Source of the DNA: Leyella stercorea
GTDB lineage: Bacteria; Bacteroidota; Bacteroidia; Bacteroidales; Bacteroidaceae
Direction of reading: 5' to 3'
DNA length: 47,981 bases
Assembly (NCBI RefSeq): GCF_019052365.1
Contig: NZ_JAHQUY010000015.1
Coordinates: forward strand, 1 to 47,981
Shown here: positions 18,788-26,369 of the stretch, in pieces
Layout: the number at the start of each line of letters is the position of its first letter
Position numbering within the stretch: the stretch's first letter is position 1
Position numbers and translations under genes: made by a program
Notes under the pieces: generated by a model
Seen by the model: the letters and a program-made list of their open reading frames with translations, nothing else
What the model was told of the DNA's origin: nothing
The model's database searches: none

Positions 18788-18795
18788 CAAAGGTA
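18788..18795 (-). promoter_or_regulatory. Predicted -7 box of thrS
   Basis: On the minus strand this reads TACCTTTG, matching TAnnTTTG, about 30 nt ahead of the thrS start. No convincing TTTG is found at the -33 position. Confidence 0.5.
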
Positions 18796-18910
18796 TACTT
18801 TTATTTTTACATAGAACTATTTTTCCGAAAAAATATAAACTTTTTTATTTGTAATGAAATATCCTGCTATTTACTTACTAATAACACATCTTTTTATTAT
18901 GCCCAGTTTG

Positions 18911-18942
18911 TTTGCCATTCACAGAAATAATAATTAATTTTG
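18911..18942 (+). promoter_or_regulatory. Promoter for the cyclophilin-addA-addB operon
   Basis: TTTG (18911-18914), a 20-nt spacer and TAATTTTG (18935-18942) form a near-consensus promoter. The leader to the ATG at 19042 would be about 95 nt. Confidence 0.7.
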
Positions 18943-19041
18943 CATATTAATCTCCAATACATAGAGACGGCAAATCTCACAAATACTGACAACAGAACTC
19001 ACAAGTATAAACAATTAATCAAATACATATATATTATAACA

Positions 19042-19779
19042 ATGGCAAAGATAAAGATCGAGACACCGAAGGGCGACATCATCGTGCGCCTCTACGACGA
19101 CACCCCGAAACATCGTGACAATATGCTGAAGCTCGTTGAAGAGGGCTTCTACAACGGAACGCTGTTCCATCGCGTCATCAAGGACTTCATGGTGCAGGGC
19201 GGCGACCCCGACAGCAAGAATGCGCCGAAGGGAAAGCAGCTTGGTGCAGGCGGACCCGACTACACTATTGAGGCTGAGTTCACACCTACACACTTCCACA
19301 AGCGCGGAGCTCTTGCTGCAGCACGCTTAGGCGACGAGGTAAACCCCAACAAGGAGTCGAGCGGCAGCCAGTTCTACATCGTGCTCGGCGAGAAGTACAA
19401 CCAGGGACAGCTCAAACAGATGGAGAAGCAGATGAAGCAGAACCAAGAGACCATCACCTTTAACGATCTTGTGACCTACTACAAGAAGGAGATTATGGAG
19501 ATGCGCAAGAACCGCGACCGCGCCGGACTGCAGGAGATGCAGGAGCGCCTTATGAAAGAGGCGAAGGAGATATGTAAGCAGAATCCCGTTGGCTTCAGCG
19601 CAGAGCAGATGGAGGCTTACACGACTGTTGGCGGCACTCCGTTCCTCGATGGCGAGTACACCGTGTTCGGAGAGGTAGAGGAAGGACTGGACGTTGTAGA
19701 CGCTATACAGAACGTCGACACCGACCGTGCCGACCGTCCTACTGAGGACATCGCCATGACTATCACACGTATTGACTAA
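19042..19779 (+). CDS. Cyclophilin-type peptidyl-prolyl isomerase with a helical insertion
   Basis: This 245-residue protein accelerates cis-trans isomerisation of X-Pro bonds. The cyclophilin core is clear: TPKGDIIVRLYDDTPKHRDN, then FYNGTLFHRVIKDFMVQGGDP (catalytic His-Arg region) near residue 45 and SGSQFYIVLGEK near 110. A Lys/Glu/Met-rich helical insertion of about 70 residues (roughly 120-190) separates this from the C-terminal DGEYTVFGEVEEGLDVVDAI. There is no signal peptide, so it is cytosolic. The frame is open upstream to 18940, but the start at 19042 fits the family. The addA-like gene begins nine bases after its stop. Confidence 0.9.
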   Translation: MAKIKIETPKGDIIVRLYDDTPKHRDNMLKLVEEGFYNGTLFHRVIKDFMVQGGDPDSKNAPKGKQLGAGGPDYTIEAEFTPTHFHKRGALAAARLGDEVNPNKESSGSQFYIVLGEKYNQGQLKQMEKQMKQNQETITFNDLVTYYKKEIMEMRKNRDRAGLQEMQERLMKEAKEICKQNPVGFSAEQMEAYTTVGGTPFLDGEYTVFGEVEEGLDVVDAIQNVDTDRADRPTEDIAMTITRID

Positions 19780-19788
19780 CAATTCATT

Positions 19789-22700
19789 ATGACACCGACA
19801 GAAGAGAAAGCACTTACCGTATACAAAGCAAGTGCGGGTAGCGGAAAGACATTCACGCTATCCGTAGAATACATAAAGCTGCTCATCAAGAACCCGATGA
19901 GTTTCCGTTCGACACTCGCTGTTACGTTTACGAACAAAGCTACTGAGGAGATGAAGACACGTATCCTCAGTCAGCTTTATGGTATATGGAAGCAACTCCC
20001 GAAGTCGAAGGATTATATAGAAAAGATAAAGAGCGAGCTTGGTGTGACCGAACAGTTTATGTCCGATCGCGCCAAGATCGCTCTTTTTAATATTGTACAC
20101 AACTACAGCTACTTCCGCATCGAGACCATCGACTCGTTCTTCCAAAGCGTGCTGCGCAATCTTGCACGCGAGCTCGACCTCACGGCCAACCTGCGCATCG
20201 AGCTTAACGACCGACAGATTGAGAGCATCGCCGTAGACGAGATGATCGACGAACTGGGCGAAAAGGACGAACTGCTAAAGTGGATTCTCGGTTATATAAA
20301 GGAGAACATCGACGACGACAAGAACTGGAACGTCATCGGCTACATAAAGTCGTTCGGCGAGAACATCTTCCGCGAGTTCTACAAGACAAAGAGCAAGGAG
20401 CTTAACACATTGCTGCACGAGAAGGGCTTCTTCGAGCAGTACACCAAGCGCATCAGAACCATACGCGACGAAGCCGAAGCGGAACTGAAAAGCGTTGCGG
20501 CGGAGTTCTTCGAGGCTCTCGAAACGGAGGGCGTTGACATCACCGACCTTAGCTACGGCAAGTCGGGACCTGCCGGCTACTTCATCAAACTGCAAAACGG
20601 ACAATACGACGAGAGCATCATCACGGGCAGAGTGCAGAAGGCGCTCGACGAAGGCTCTGCCGACTGCTGGACAAAGAAGAGTGCGCCGCAATCGCTGCGC
20701 CACTTCGCCGAGGAGACCATCGTGCCGTTGCTCGAAAAGGCTGAATCTACGCGCAAGAGCAACTGGAAGATGTACGCATCGGCGGTGCTCACGCTGAAGC
20801 ATCTCAACCAGCTGCGCCTGCTCAACAGCATTGAGCGGAAGGTGCGCGAGATGAACGTCGAGGCAAACCGCTTCCTGCTCAGCGACACCCACACCCTACT
20901 CCACTCGCTCATCAAGGATACCGACTCACCGTTCATCTTCGAGAAGATAGGCTCGCATCTGGAGAACGTGATGATCGACGAGTTCCAGGACACGAGCACC
21001 GTGCAATGGCAGAACTTCAAGGTGCTGCTCGAGGAGTGCATGAGCCACAGCGAAGAGCACGGCAACCTGATTGTGGGCGACGTGAAGCAGAGCATCTACC
21101 GCTGGCGTTCGGGCGACTGGCGTATGCTGAACAACATCAAGGGCGAGTTTCCGCAGGTGAGCGACATGCTCGACATACGCACGCTGACACACAACTACCG
21201 TTCGTCGCGCCGTGTCATCAACTTCAACAATGCTTTCTTCGAGCGCGCCGCCGAGATAGAGTTCGACGATCTTAAGGAGTGCTGCGGCGAGGACGACATG
21301 CAGCTTGCCGAACAGCTGAAGAGTGCGTACGCCGACGTGTGCCAGCAGGTGCCCGACAAGCGCGAGGACTCCGGATACGTACATATCGAGCTGCTTCCGC
21401 AGGACGACTACACCGACATCACGCTGAACAAGACGGTCGAGACAGTAGACCATCTGATAGAACTCGGCGCCGAGCCTTCGGACATAGCCATCATCGTGCG
21501 CTCCAACAACACCATACAGCAGATTGCGGAGCACTTCGCCTGTGTGCGTCCCGAACTGAAGATTGTGTCTGACGAGGCTTTCCGTCTCGACAACTCTACG
21601 GCGCTGAACATCCTCGTAGCGGCGATGCACTCGCTGACGCACCAGGACGACAAGCTGACAAGGGCGTACATCGCAAAGGCTTACCTCACGAAGGTGAAGG
21701 GCGTAGACCTCGAAGCTGCCAACCGCATGGTTTCTACCGAGGAGGGCGTAGAGGAAGCGTTGCCTGCCAGCTACCGCGACCACAGCGACGAACTGCTCGT
21801 GATGCCTATCTACGAACTTGCCGAACGTCTTTACAAGATATTCAGTCTTGAGCGCATCTGCGGCGAAGACGCCTATGTATACGCTTTCTTCGACTGCCTC
21901 ACCAGTTTCCTCACCTCAAACACAGCCACACTCGACGACTTCGTTGAGGAGTGGAACGAGAACTTCGCATCGAACACCATCCAGGCACGCTCTATCGACG
22001 GCATTCGCCTTATCACCATACACAAGAGTAAGGGTCTGGAGTTCAAGCACGTCATCATTCCGTTCTGCGACTGGCGCATGGAGAAGACCAACACTATATG
22101 GTGCGAGCCTACGGAGGCGCCGTTCAACGAACTGCCGCTTGTGCCGGTAGACTTCAGTGCAAAGCAGATGATGGGCACTATATACGAGCGCGACTACATC
22201 GTGGAGCATCTGCAGAACTGCGTAGACAACCTCAACCTGCTCTACGTGGCGTTCACCCGCGCCGAGCGCAGCCTCATTGTATTCGCACGCCGCGGCAACG
22301 CATCGCTGCGTTCGTACGTGATAGAGCAAGCGATAAGCGACATGCAGCTGCCCGATTGCTCGCTCGATGGCGATCTCACCACCTCAGGGGGTGCACTTAA
22401 AGGGGGTGCACTTGTCTCAAGTGCACCAAGAACAAGTGCACCAACCAATCTCAACACCTCAACACCCGACCACATCACCCTTACTTATGGCGAGATAGAC
22501 ACCACCAAGGAGAAGAAAAAGGCTGAGGAGCCGAACATCTTCACGCCGCACGTAGAGAACATCCTGCTGCCGATGAAGACCTACGCCTCGAACGTAGAGT
22601 TCAAGCAGAGCAACAAGAGTCGCGACTTCATCAACGACGAGGCTGACGACGAGCAGGCCGAGCAGCAGTCGTACATCAAGACGGGTCTGCTGCTCCACTA

Positions 22701-23112
22701 TCTGTTCTCGAACATCGAGACAGCCGACGACGTAGACAGCTGTCTGCACGACATGGAGATGGAAGGTCTGTTCGACGAGAGCGTCATCACACCGAACAAA
22801 CTGAAGAACATGCTGCACAAGCGCTTCTCTAACCCAAAGGTGAAGGAGTGGTTCGGGGGCGGCTGGACGCTCTTCAACGAGTGTTCCATCCTCAGCTACG
22901 ACCCACACACCGACAAGCTGACGGAACACCGCCCCGACCGCGTGATGAAGCGCGGCGACGAGGTGCAGATCGTCGACTTCAAGTTCGGCAAGCCGCAGCC
23001 CGAGCACACCGACCAGGTGCGGCGCTACATATCGCTCACACACGACATGGGCTACACCGACGTGAAGGGCTACCTCTGGTACGTCTATTCGGACAACATC
23101 GTTGAAGTTTAA
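19789..23112 (+). CDS. addA: AddA/RecB-like UvrD-family helicase-nuclease
   Basis: This 1107-residue protein is the helicase-nuclease subunit of a RecBCD/AddAB-type DNA end-processing complex. Superfamily 1 motifs are present: Walker A ASAGSGKTFTL near residue 14, motif Ia TFTNKATEEMK, motif II VMIDEFQDTSTVQW near 395, motif III VGDVKQSIYRWRSGD, motif IV HNYRSS and motif VI YVAFTRAERS near 820. The C-terminal PD-(D/E)XK nuclease is seen in the PDRVMKRGDEVQIVDFKFG segment near 1060 with a following Gln-Tyr-like QVRRYI. Residues 865-886 (SGGALKGGALVSSAP and onward) are encoded by a palindromic repeat located in the linker between helicase and nuclease. The addB-like gene follows after 17 bp. 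Confidence 0.88.
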   Translation: MTPTEEKALTVYKASAGSGKTFTLSVEYIKLLIKNPMSFRSTLAVTFTNKATEEMKTRILSQLYGIWKQLPKSKDYIEKIKSELGVTEQFMSDRAKIALFNIVHNYSYFRIETIDSFFQSVLRNLARELDLTANLRIELNDRQIESIAVDEMIDELGEKDELLKWILGYIKENIDDDKNWNVIGYIKSFGENIFREFYKTKSKELNTLLHEKGFFEQYTKRIRTIRDEAEAELKSVAAEFFEALETEGVDITDLSYGKSGPAGYFIKLQNGQYDESIITGRVQKALDEGSADCWTKKSAPQSLRHFAEETIVPLLEKAESTRKSNWKMYASAVLTLKHLNQLRLLNSIERKVREMNVEANRFLLSDTHTLLHSLIKDTDSPFIFEKIGSHLENVMIDEFQDTSTVQWQNFKVLLEECMSHSEEHGNLIVGDVKQSIYRWRSGDWRMLNNIKGEFPQVSDMLDIRTLTHNYRSSRRVINFNNAFFERAAEIEFDDLKECCGEDDMQLAEQLKSAYADVCQQVPDKREDSGYVHIELLPQDDYTDITLNKTVETVDHLIELGAEPSDIAIIVRSNNTIQQIAEHFACVRPELKIVSDEAFRLDNSTALNILVAAMHSLTHQDDKLTRAYIAKAYLTKVKGVDLEAANRMVSTEEGVEEALPASYRDHSDELLVMPIYELAERLYKIFSLERICGEDAYVYAFFDCLTSFLTSNTATLDDFVEEWNENFASNTIQARSIDGIRLITIHKSKGLEFKHVIIPFCDWRMEKTNTIWCEPTEAPFNELPLVPVDFSAKQMMGTIYERDYIVEHLQNCVDNLNLLYVAFTRAERSLIVFARRGNASLRSYVIEQAISDMQLPDCSLDGDLTTSGGALKGGALVSSAPRTSAPTNLNTSTPDHITLTYGEIDTTKEKKKAEEPNIFTPHVENILLPMKTYASNVEFKQSNKSRDFINDEADDEQAEQQSYIKTGLLLHYLFSNIETADDVDSCLHDMEMEGLFDESVITPNKLKNMLHKRFSNPKVKEWFGGGWTLFNECSILSYDPHTDKLTEHRPDRVMKRGDEVQIVDFKFGKPQPEHTDQVRRYISLTHDMGYTDVKGYLWYVYSDNIVEV
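22381..22447. repeat. Palindromic element copy 1, in frame inside addA
   Basis: The core arms GGTGCACTTG (22405-22414) and CAAGTGCACC (22418-22427) flank TCT. An extra left arm GGTGCACTT lies at 22390-22398 and an extra right arm AAGTGCACC at 22434-22442, so two nested stems can form. It starts with CTCAGGGGG and ends in CACCAACC, then CTCAACACC-type repeats. It encodes Gly, Ala, Ser, Thr and Pro-rich residues 865-886 of the AddA-like protein without disturbing the frame. Confidence 0.9.
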
Positions 23113-23129
23113 CAAAAAAGGAAAACAAC

Positions 23130-26033
23130 ATGAACAAGACATTCTTAGAATATGTCGCAGAAGATATAATCGGCAAGTACGGCACCGACCTCTCGCGCAT
23201 CGCCGTGGTGTTCCCGAACAAGCGCGCCGCTCTGTTCCTCAACGAGCATCTTGCACGTATTGCGGGTCAGCCCGTATGGAGCCCTGCCTACATCACTATC
23301 AGCGACCTCTTCCGCCAGCATACCGACCTCAAGCCAGCCGACCCTATAAAGCTGATATGCGACATACACAAGTCGTTCACGAAGTGTACGGGCATCGACG
23401 AGACTCTCGACCACTTCTACGGCTGGGGACAGCTGCTGCTTGCCGACTTCGACGACATCGACAAGAACATGGCAGACGCCGACAGCATATTCTGCAACCT
23501 TAAGGACATTCACGAGCTCGACGACATATCTTATCTCGACGACGAGCAGAAAGAGATGCTGAAGCGCTTCTTCGCCAACTTCAGCGACGACATCGAGTCG
23601 GAACTGAAGAAGCGCTTCCTCAGTCTGTGGTCGCACTTCGGCGACATCTACCACGACTACAACCGCCGCCTCACCGAGCAGGGCATAGGCTACGAGGGCG
23701 CCATATATAGAAAGGTGGCAAGCGAGGAGACGCTCCACCTAAAGTACGACAAGTATCTGTTCGTAGGCTTCAACCTCATACAGAAGGTGGAGCGTGTGCT
23801 GTTCAGCCGACTGATGAAGGAGGGCAAGGCGAAGTTCTACTGGGACTTCGACGAATACTACATGCCGACAGCCAGAGCACAGCAGTCTGCTTCGGTTCCG
23901 AACAACACAGCGTCGTTCGCCGCTTACCTAACCGACTTCCCAAACGAGCTCGACAACACCGACCGCAACATCTACGCCAACATGCGCCGACCGAAACGCA
24001 TACGCTTCATATCCTCACCCACGGAGAACGCACAGGCGCGCTTCGCGAGCAACTGGCTCCTGGAGAACGACCGCTACAAGGCTGGCCGTAAGACAGCCGT
24101 CGTGATGTGCGACGAGAGCATACTGCTGCCCATAATGCACAGTCTGCCGCCCGAAGCCGACAAGGTGAATATCACGAGCGGTTTTCCGCTCGCCATGACG
24201 CCCGTAGCGTCGCTCGTGATGCTGCTCTTCGACCTCTACACGCTCGGCTTGCGCAAGAAGGGCACCGCCTTCAACCCCCACTACCTTAAGAAGCTCATGG
24301 CGCATCCCTACGCACGCCACCTCCAGGAGGTGCACTTAAAGGGGGTGCACTTGTCTCAAGTGCACCAAAAAGAAGAACAGCAAACAATAGGAGATAATTC
24401 AGGGTGCATGGGTATGGCAGGAATGCCATACCCTCCTACAAGTGCGGCACTTCTACAACACATTGCCACACTCGTGAAGCAGGTGGGCATAGCCACAAAG
24501 CAGGAGGGCGATGCACTCACGCAAGAGTCGGTATTCCGCATGTTCACCATACTCAACCGCCTCGCGGCATTAGCAGACAGTGGCGACCTCGTGGTCGACA
24601 ACACAACGCTGCGCCGACTGGTGTCGCAGCTCGTAGGCGCAGCGTCGATACCGTTCCACGGCGAGCCCGTTGTGGGCGTACAGATAATGGGTGTGCTCGA
24701 GACGCGCAACATCGACTTCGACAACGTGCTGCTGCTATCGTGCAACGAAGGCAACATGCCGAAGGGCGTCAACGACTCGTCGTTCATACCCTACTCCATA
24801 CGCAAGGCGCACGGACTCACCACCATCGACAACAAGGTGGCTATCTACTCCTACTACTTCCACCGCCTGCTGCAGCGCGCCGGCGACATCACCATCGCCT
24901 ACAACAACTCTACCGACAACGGACACACCGGCGAGATGAGCCGCTTCATGCTGCAGCTGCTCGTGGAGAGCGGACAGAAGATAGATCACTATAGTCTGAC
25001 GGCGAAGAACCAGCCGACGCCACTCATGCCGAAAGCCATAGAGAAGGACGAGGCCGCCATCGACAAACTCGAGGAAATGAGCAAGCTCTCGCCCTCGGCT
25101 ATCAACACGTACATACGCTGCAAACTGGCGTTCTACTACCAGTACATAGCACACATAAAGGAGCCTGACAGCGACCCCGAGACTATCGACAACCGCATGT
25201 TCGGCAACATCTTCCACCGCGCAGCTTACCTTATATATAAAGATATCACCGACCATAGTCCGGTTATTGAGAAAGCTCACATACAGGCTTATCTCAGCAA
25301 CCGCAAACTGCTGGCAAGCGTCGTAGACCGCGCCTTCGAGGAGGAGGAATGCAAGACCAACAACGGACTGCAGATCATCAACCGCGAGGTGATAATAGAG
25401 TATATCACCAAGCTGCTGAAGATAGACCAGCAGCTCTGCCCGTTCAGCATCCTGGCTATGGAGGAAGAAGCGAAGGTGTACACGCAGCTGTCGTTCACCA
25501 TCCCCTCAGGGGGTGCACTTAAAGGGGGTGCACTTGTCTCAAGTGCACCAACCAAGCAGTACGACCTCACCATCGGCGGCATCATCGACCGACTCGACGC
25601 CGTCACAGACAAGCAGACCGGCAAGCGCCGCATACGCGTGGTCGACTACAAGACGGGCAACAAGCCGTCGAGCGCGATAAAGAGCATCGAGGAGGTGTTC
25701 GACCCGAAGAACATCGCCAGCAAGCACTCCAACTACTTCCTGCAGGCGATACTCTACTCGCTCATCGTGAGCCGTTCTAAGGAGTGGAACGCCGCTAACG
25801 ACGCCGTCAGCCCCGCGCTGCTATTCATAAAGCAAGCCGCAACCAACGGCTACGACCCGACGCTCTGCATCGACAAACACCCGATAAGCGACGTAACAGT
25901 CTACGAGGAGGAGTTCCTCACAAAACTGAAGGAAACCGTAGCCGACATGTATTCCCCCGACGCCGCCTTCACGCCCACTGACGACAGAAAGAAGTGTGAG
26001 CTTTGCCCCTACCGAATGCTATGCGGACTATAG
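23130..26033 (+). CDS. addB: AddB-like PD-(D/E)XK nuclease subunit
   Basis: This 967-residue protein is the likely partner of the upstream AddA-like helicase-nuclease. The N-terminus VFPNKRAALFLNEHL resembles the degenerate helicase fold of AddB; no intact Walker A is seen. The C-terminal nuclease has GGIIDRLDAV followed by RIRVVDYKTGN (catalytic Asp and Asp-x-Lys) near residues 815-845, with YIRCKLAFYYQYI upstream and the terminal CELCPYRMLC: four cysteines placed as for the AddB iron-sulfur staple. Two copies of the palindromic repeat are embedded (about residues 399-413 and 793-808), plus a separate 24-nt palindrome near codon 428. All keep the frame open. Confidence 0.85.
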   Translation: MNKTFLEYVAEDIIGKYGTDLSRIAVVFPNKRAALFLNEHLARIAGQPVWSPAYITISDLFRQHTDLKPADPIKLICDIHKSFTKCTGIDETLDHFYGWGQLLLADFDDIDKNMADADSIFCNLKDIHELDDISYLDDEQKEMLKRFFANFSDDIESELKKRFLSLWSHFGDIYHDYNRRLTEQGIGYEGAIYRKVASEETLHLKYDKYLFVGFNLIQKVERVLFSRLMKEGKAKFYWDFDEYYMPTARAQQSASVPNNTASFAAYLTDFPNELDNTDRNIYANMRRPKRIRFISSPTENAQARFASNWLLENDRYKAGRKTAVVMCDESILLPIMHSLPPEADKVNITSGFPLAMTPVASLVMLLFDLYTLGLRKKGTAFNPHYLKKLMAHPYARHLQEVHLKGVHLSQVHQKEEQQTIGDNSGCMGMAGMPYPPTSAALLQHIATLVKQVGIATKQEGDALTQESVFRMFTILNRLAALADSGDLVVDNTTLRRLVSQLVGAASIPFHGEPVVGVQIMGVLETRNIDFDNVLLLSCNEGNMPKGVNDSSFIPYSIRKAHGLTTIDNKVAIYSYYFHRLLQRAGDITIAYNNSTDNGHTGEMSRFMLQLLVESGQKIDHYSLTAKNQPTPLMPKAIEKDEAAIDKLEEMSKLSPSAINTYIRCKLAFYYQYIAHIKEPDSDPETIDNRMFGNIFHRAAYLIYKDITDHSPVIEKAHIQAYLSNRKLLASVVDRAFEEEECKTNNGLQIINREVIIEYITKLLKIDQQLCPFSILAMEEEAKVYTQLSFTIPSGGALKGGALVSSAPTKQYDLTIGGIIDRLDAVTDKQTGKRRIRVVDYKTGNKPSSAIKSIEEVFDPKNIASKHSNYFLQAILYSLIVSRSKEWNAANDAVSPALLFIKQAATNGYDPTLCIDKHPISDVTVYEEEFLTKLKETVADMYSPDAAFTPTDDRKKCELCPYRMLCGL
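24320..24368. repeat. Palindromic element copy 2, in addB, alternate reading frame
   Basis: The core arms GGTGCACTTG (24344-24353) and CAAGTGCACC (24357-24366) flank TCT, with an extra left arm at 24329-24337. The left edge is CTCCAGGAGG rather than CCTCAGGGGG. Here the element is translated as EVHLKGVHLSQVHQK, a different frame from copies 1 and 3. Confidence 0.9.
24410..24433. repeat. Second, unrelated palindrome inside addB
   Basis: GGGTATGGCA (24410-24419) pairs perfectly with TGCCATACCC (24424-24433) around a GGAA loop. It lies 44 nt beyond copy 2 and is translated as GMAGMPYPP-like sequence. Together with copy 2 it forms a roughly 115-nt insertion-like segment. Confidence 0.75.
25503..25554. 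repeat. Palindromic element copy 3, in frame in the AddB nuclease domain
   Basis: The core arms GGTGCACTTG (25527-25536) and CAAGTGCACC (25540-25549) flank TCT, with an extra left arm at 25512-25520. It starts CCCCTCAGGGGG and ends CACCAACCAA. It encodes SGGALKGGALVSSAPT, the same peptide as in copy 1, inserted just before the nuclease strand that leads to GGIIDRLDAV. Confidence 0.9.
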
Positions 26034-26049
26034 TAACTCTTTTGCTAAA

Positions 26050-26190
26050 GTCATCGTCACCCGTACGCAATCCAATCGGACGGCGGACGCAATCCAATCG
26101 GACGACGAACGCAATCTGATCGGACGGCGAACGCAACCCAATCGGGCGGCGGACGCAATTTGATCGGGCGGCGGACGCGAACGGTGACGA
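26050..26190. repeat. 22-nt tandem repeat element, locus A
   Basis: Between addB and kup, four full 22-nt units (26079-26100, 26101-26122, 26123-26144, 26145-26166) follow the pattern GACGGCGAACGCAA then a variable CC/TG and AATCG or GATCG. Partial units at both ends carry inverted termini: TCGTCACC (26054-26061) against GGTGACGA (26183-26190). The open frames that cross it are by-products of the repeat. Confidence 0.85.
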
Positions 26191-26307
26191 CCACGGATGT
26201 GAACAAGAAGATGATAAGAGTTTGCGGAATGATGTCATTCATCACTTTGTCAGATGTTAAATAAGATAATTCTTGTTAAACGAATCATATCTTACCTCTC
26301 ATGTTTA

Positions 26308-26315
26308 TACCTTTG
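26308..26315 (+). promoter_or_regulatory. Predicted -7 box of kup
   Basis: TACCTTTG matches TAnnTTTG about 55 nt ahead of the kup ATG. A TTTG at the expected -33 distance is not evident. Confidence 0.5.
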
Positions 26316-26369
26316 CACGCAAATTTTAATAATCAAAAGGATAACATTGTTTAATAAAAAAAGAAAAAC

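Noticed and set aside
22381..22447. Assembly or sequencing artefact as the source of the in-gene palindromes
   Set aside because: The copies differ in arm number, flanks and frame, and each leaves the gene open, which would be unlikely for artefacts. Raw-read confirmation would still be useful.
26079..26166. CRISPR-like array at locus A (and 36923-37010)
   Set aside because: The 22-nt units are directly tandem with no unique spacers, and no cas genes are nearby.
26057..26245. Minus-strand open frames across repeat locus A with RRPIGLR-like periodic peptides
   Set aside because: The period arises because 22-nt units are free of stops in these frames. There is no start context or conservation signal, and the other two loci do not keep such frames.
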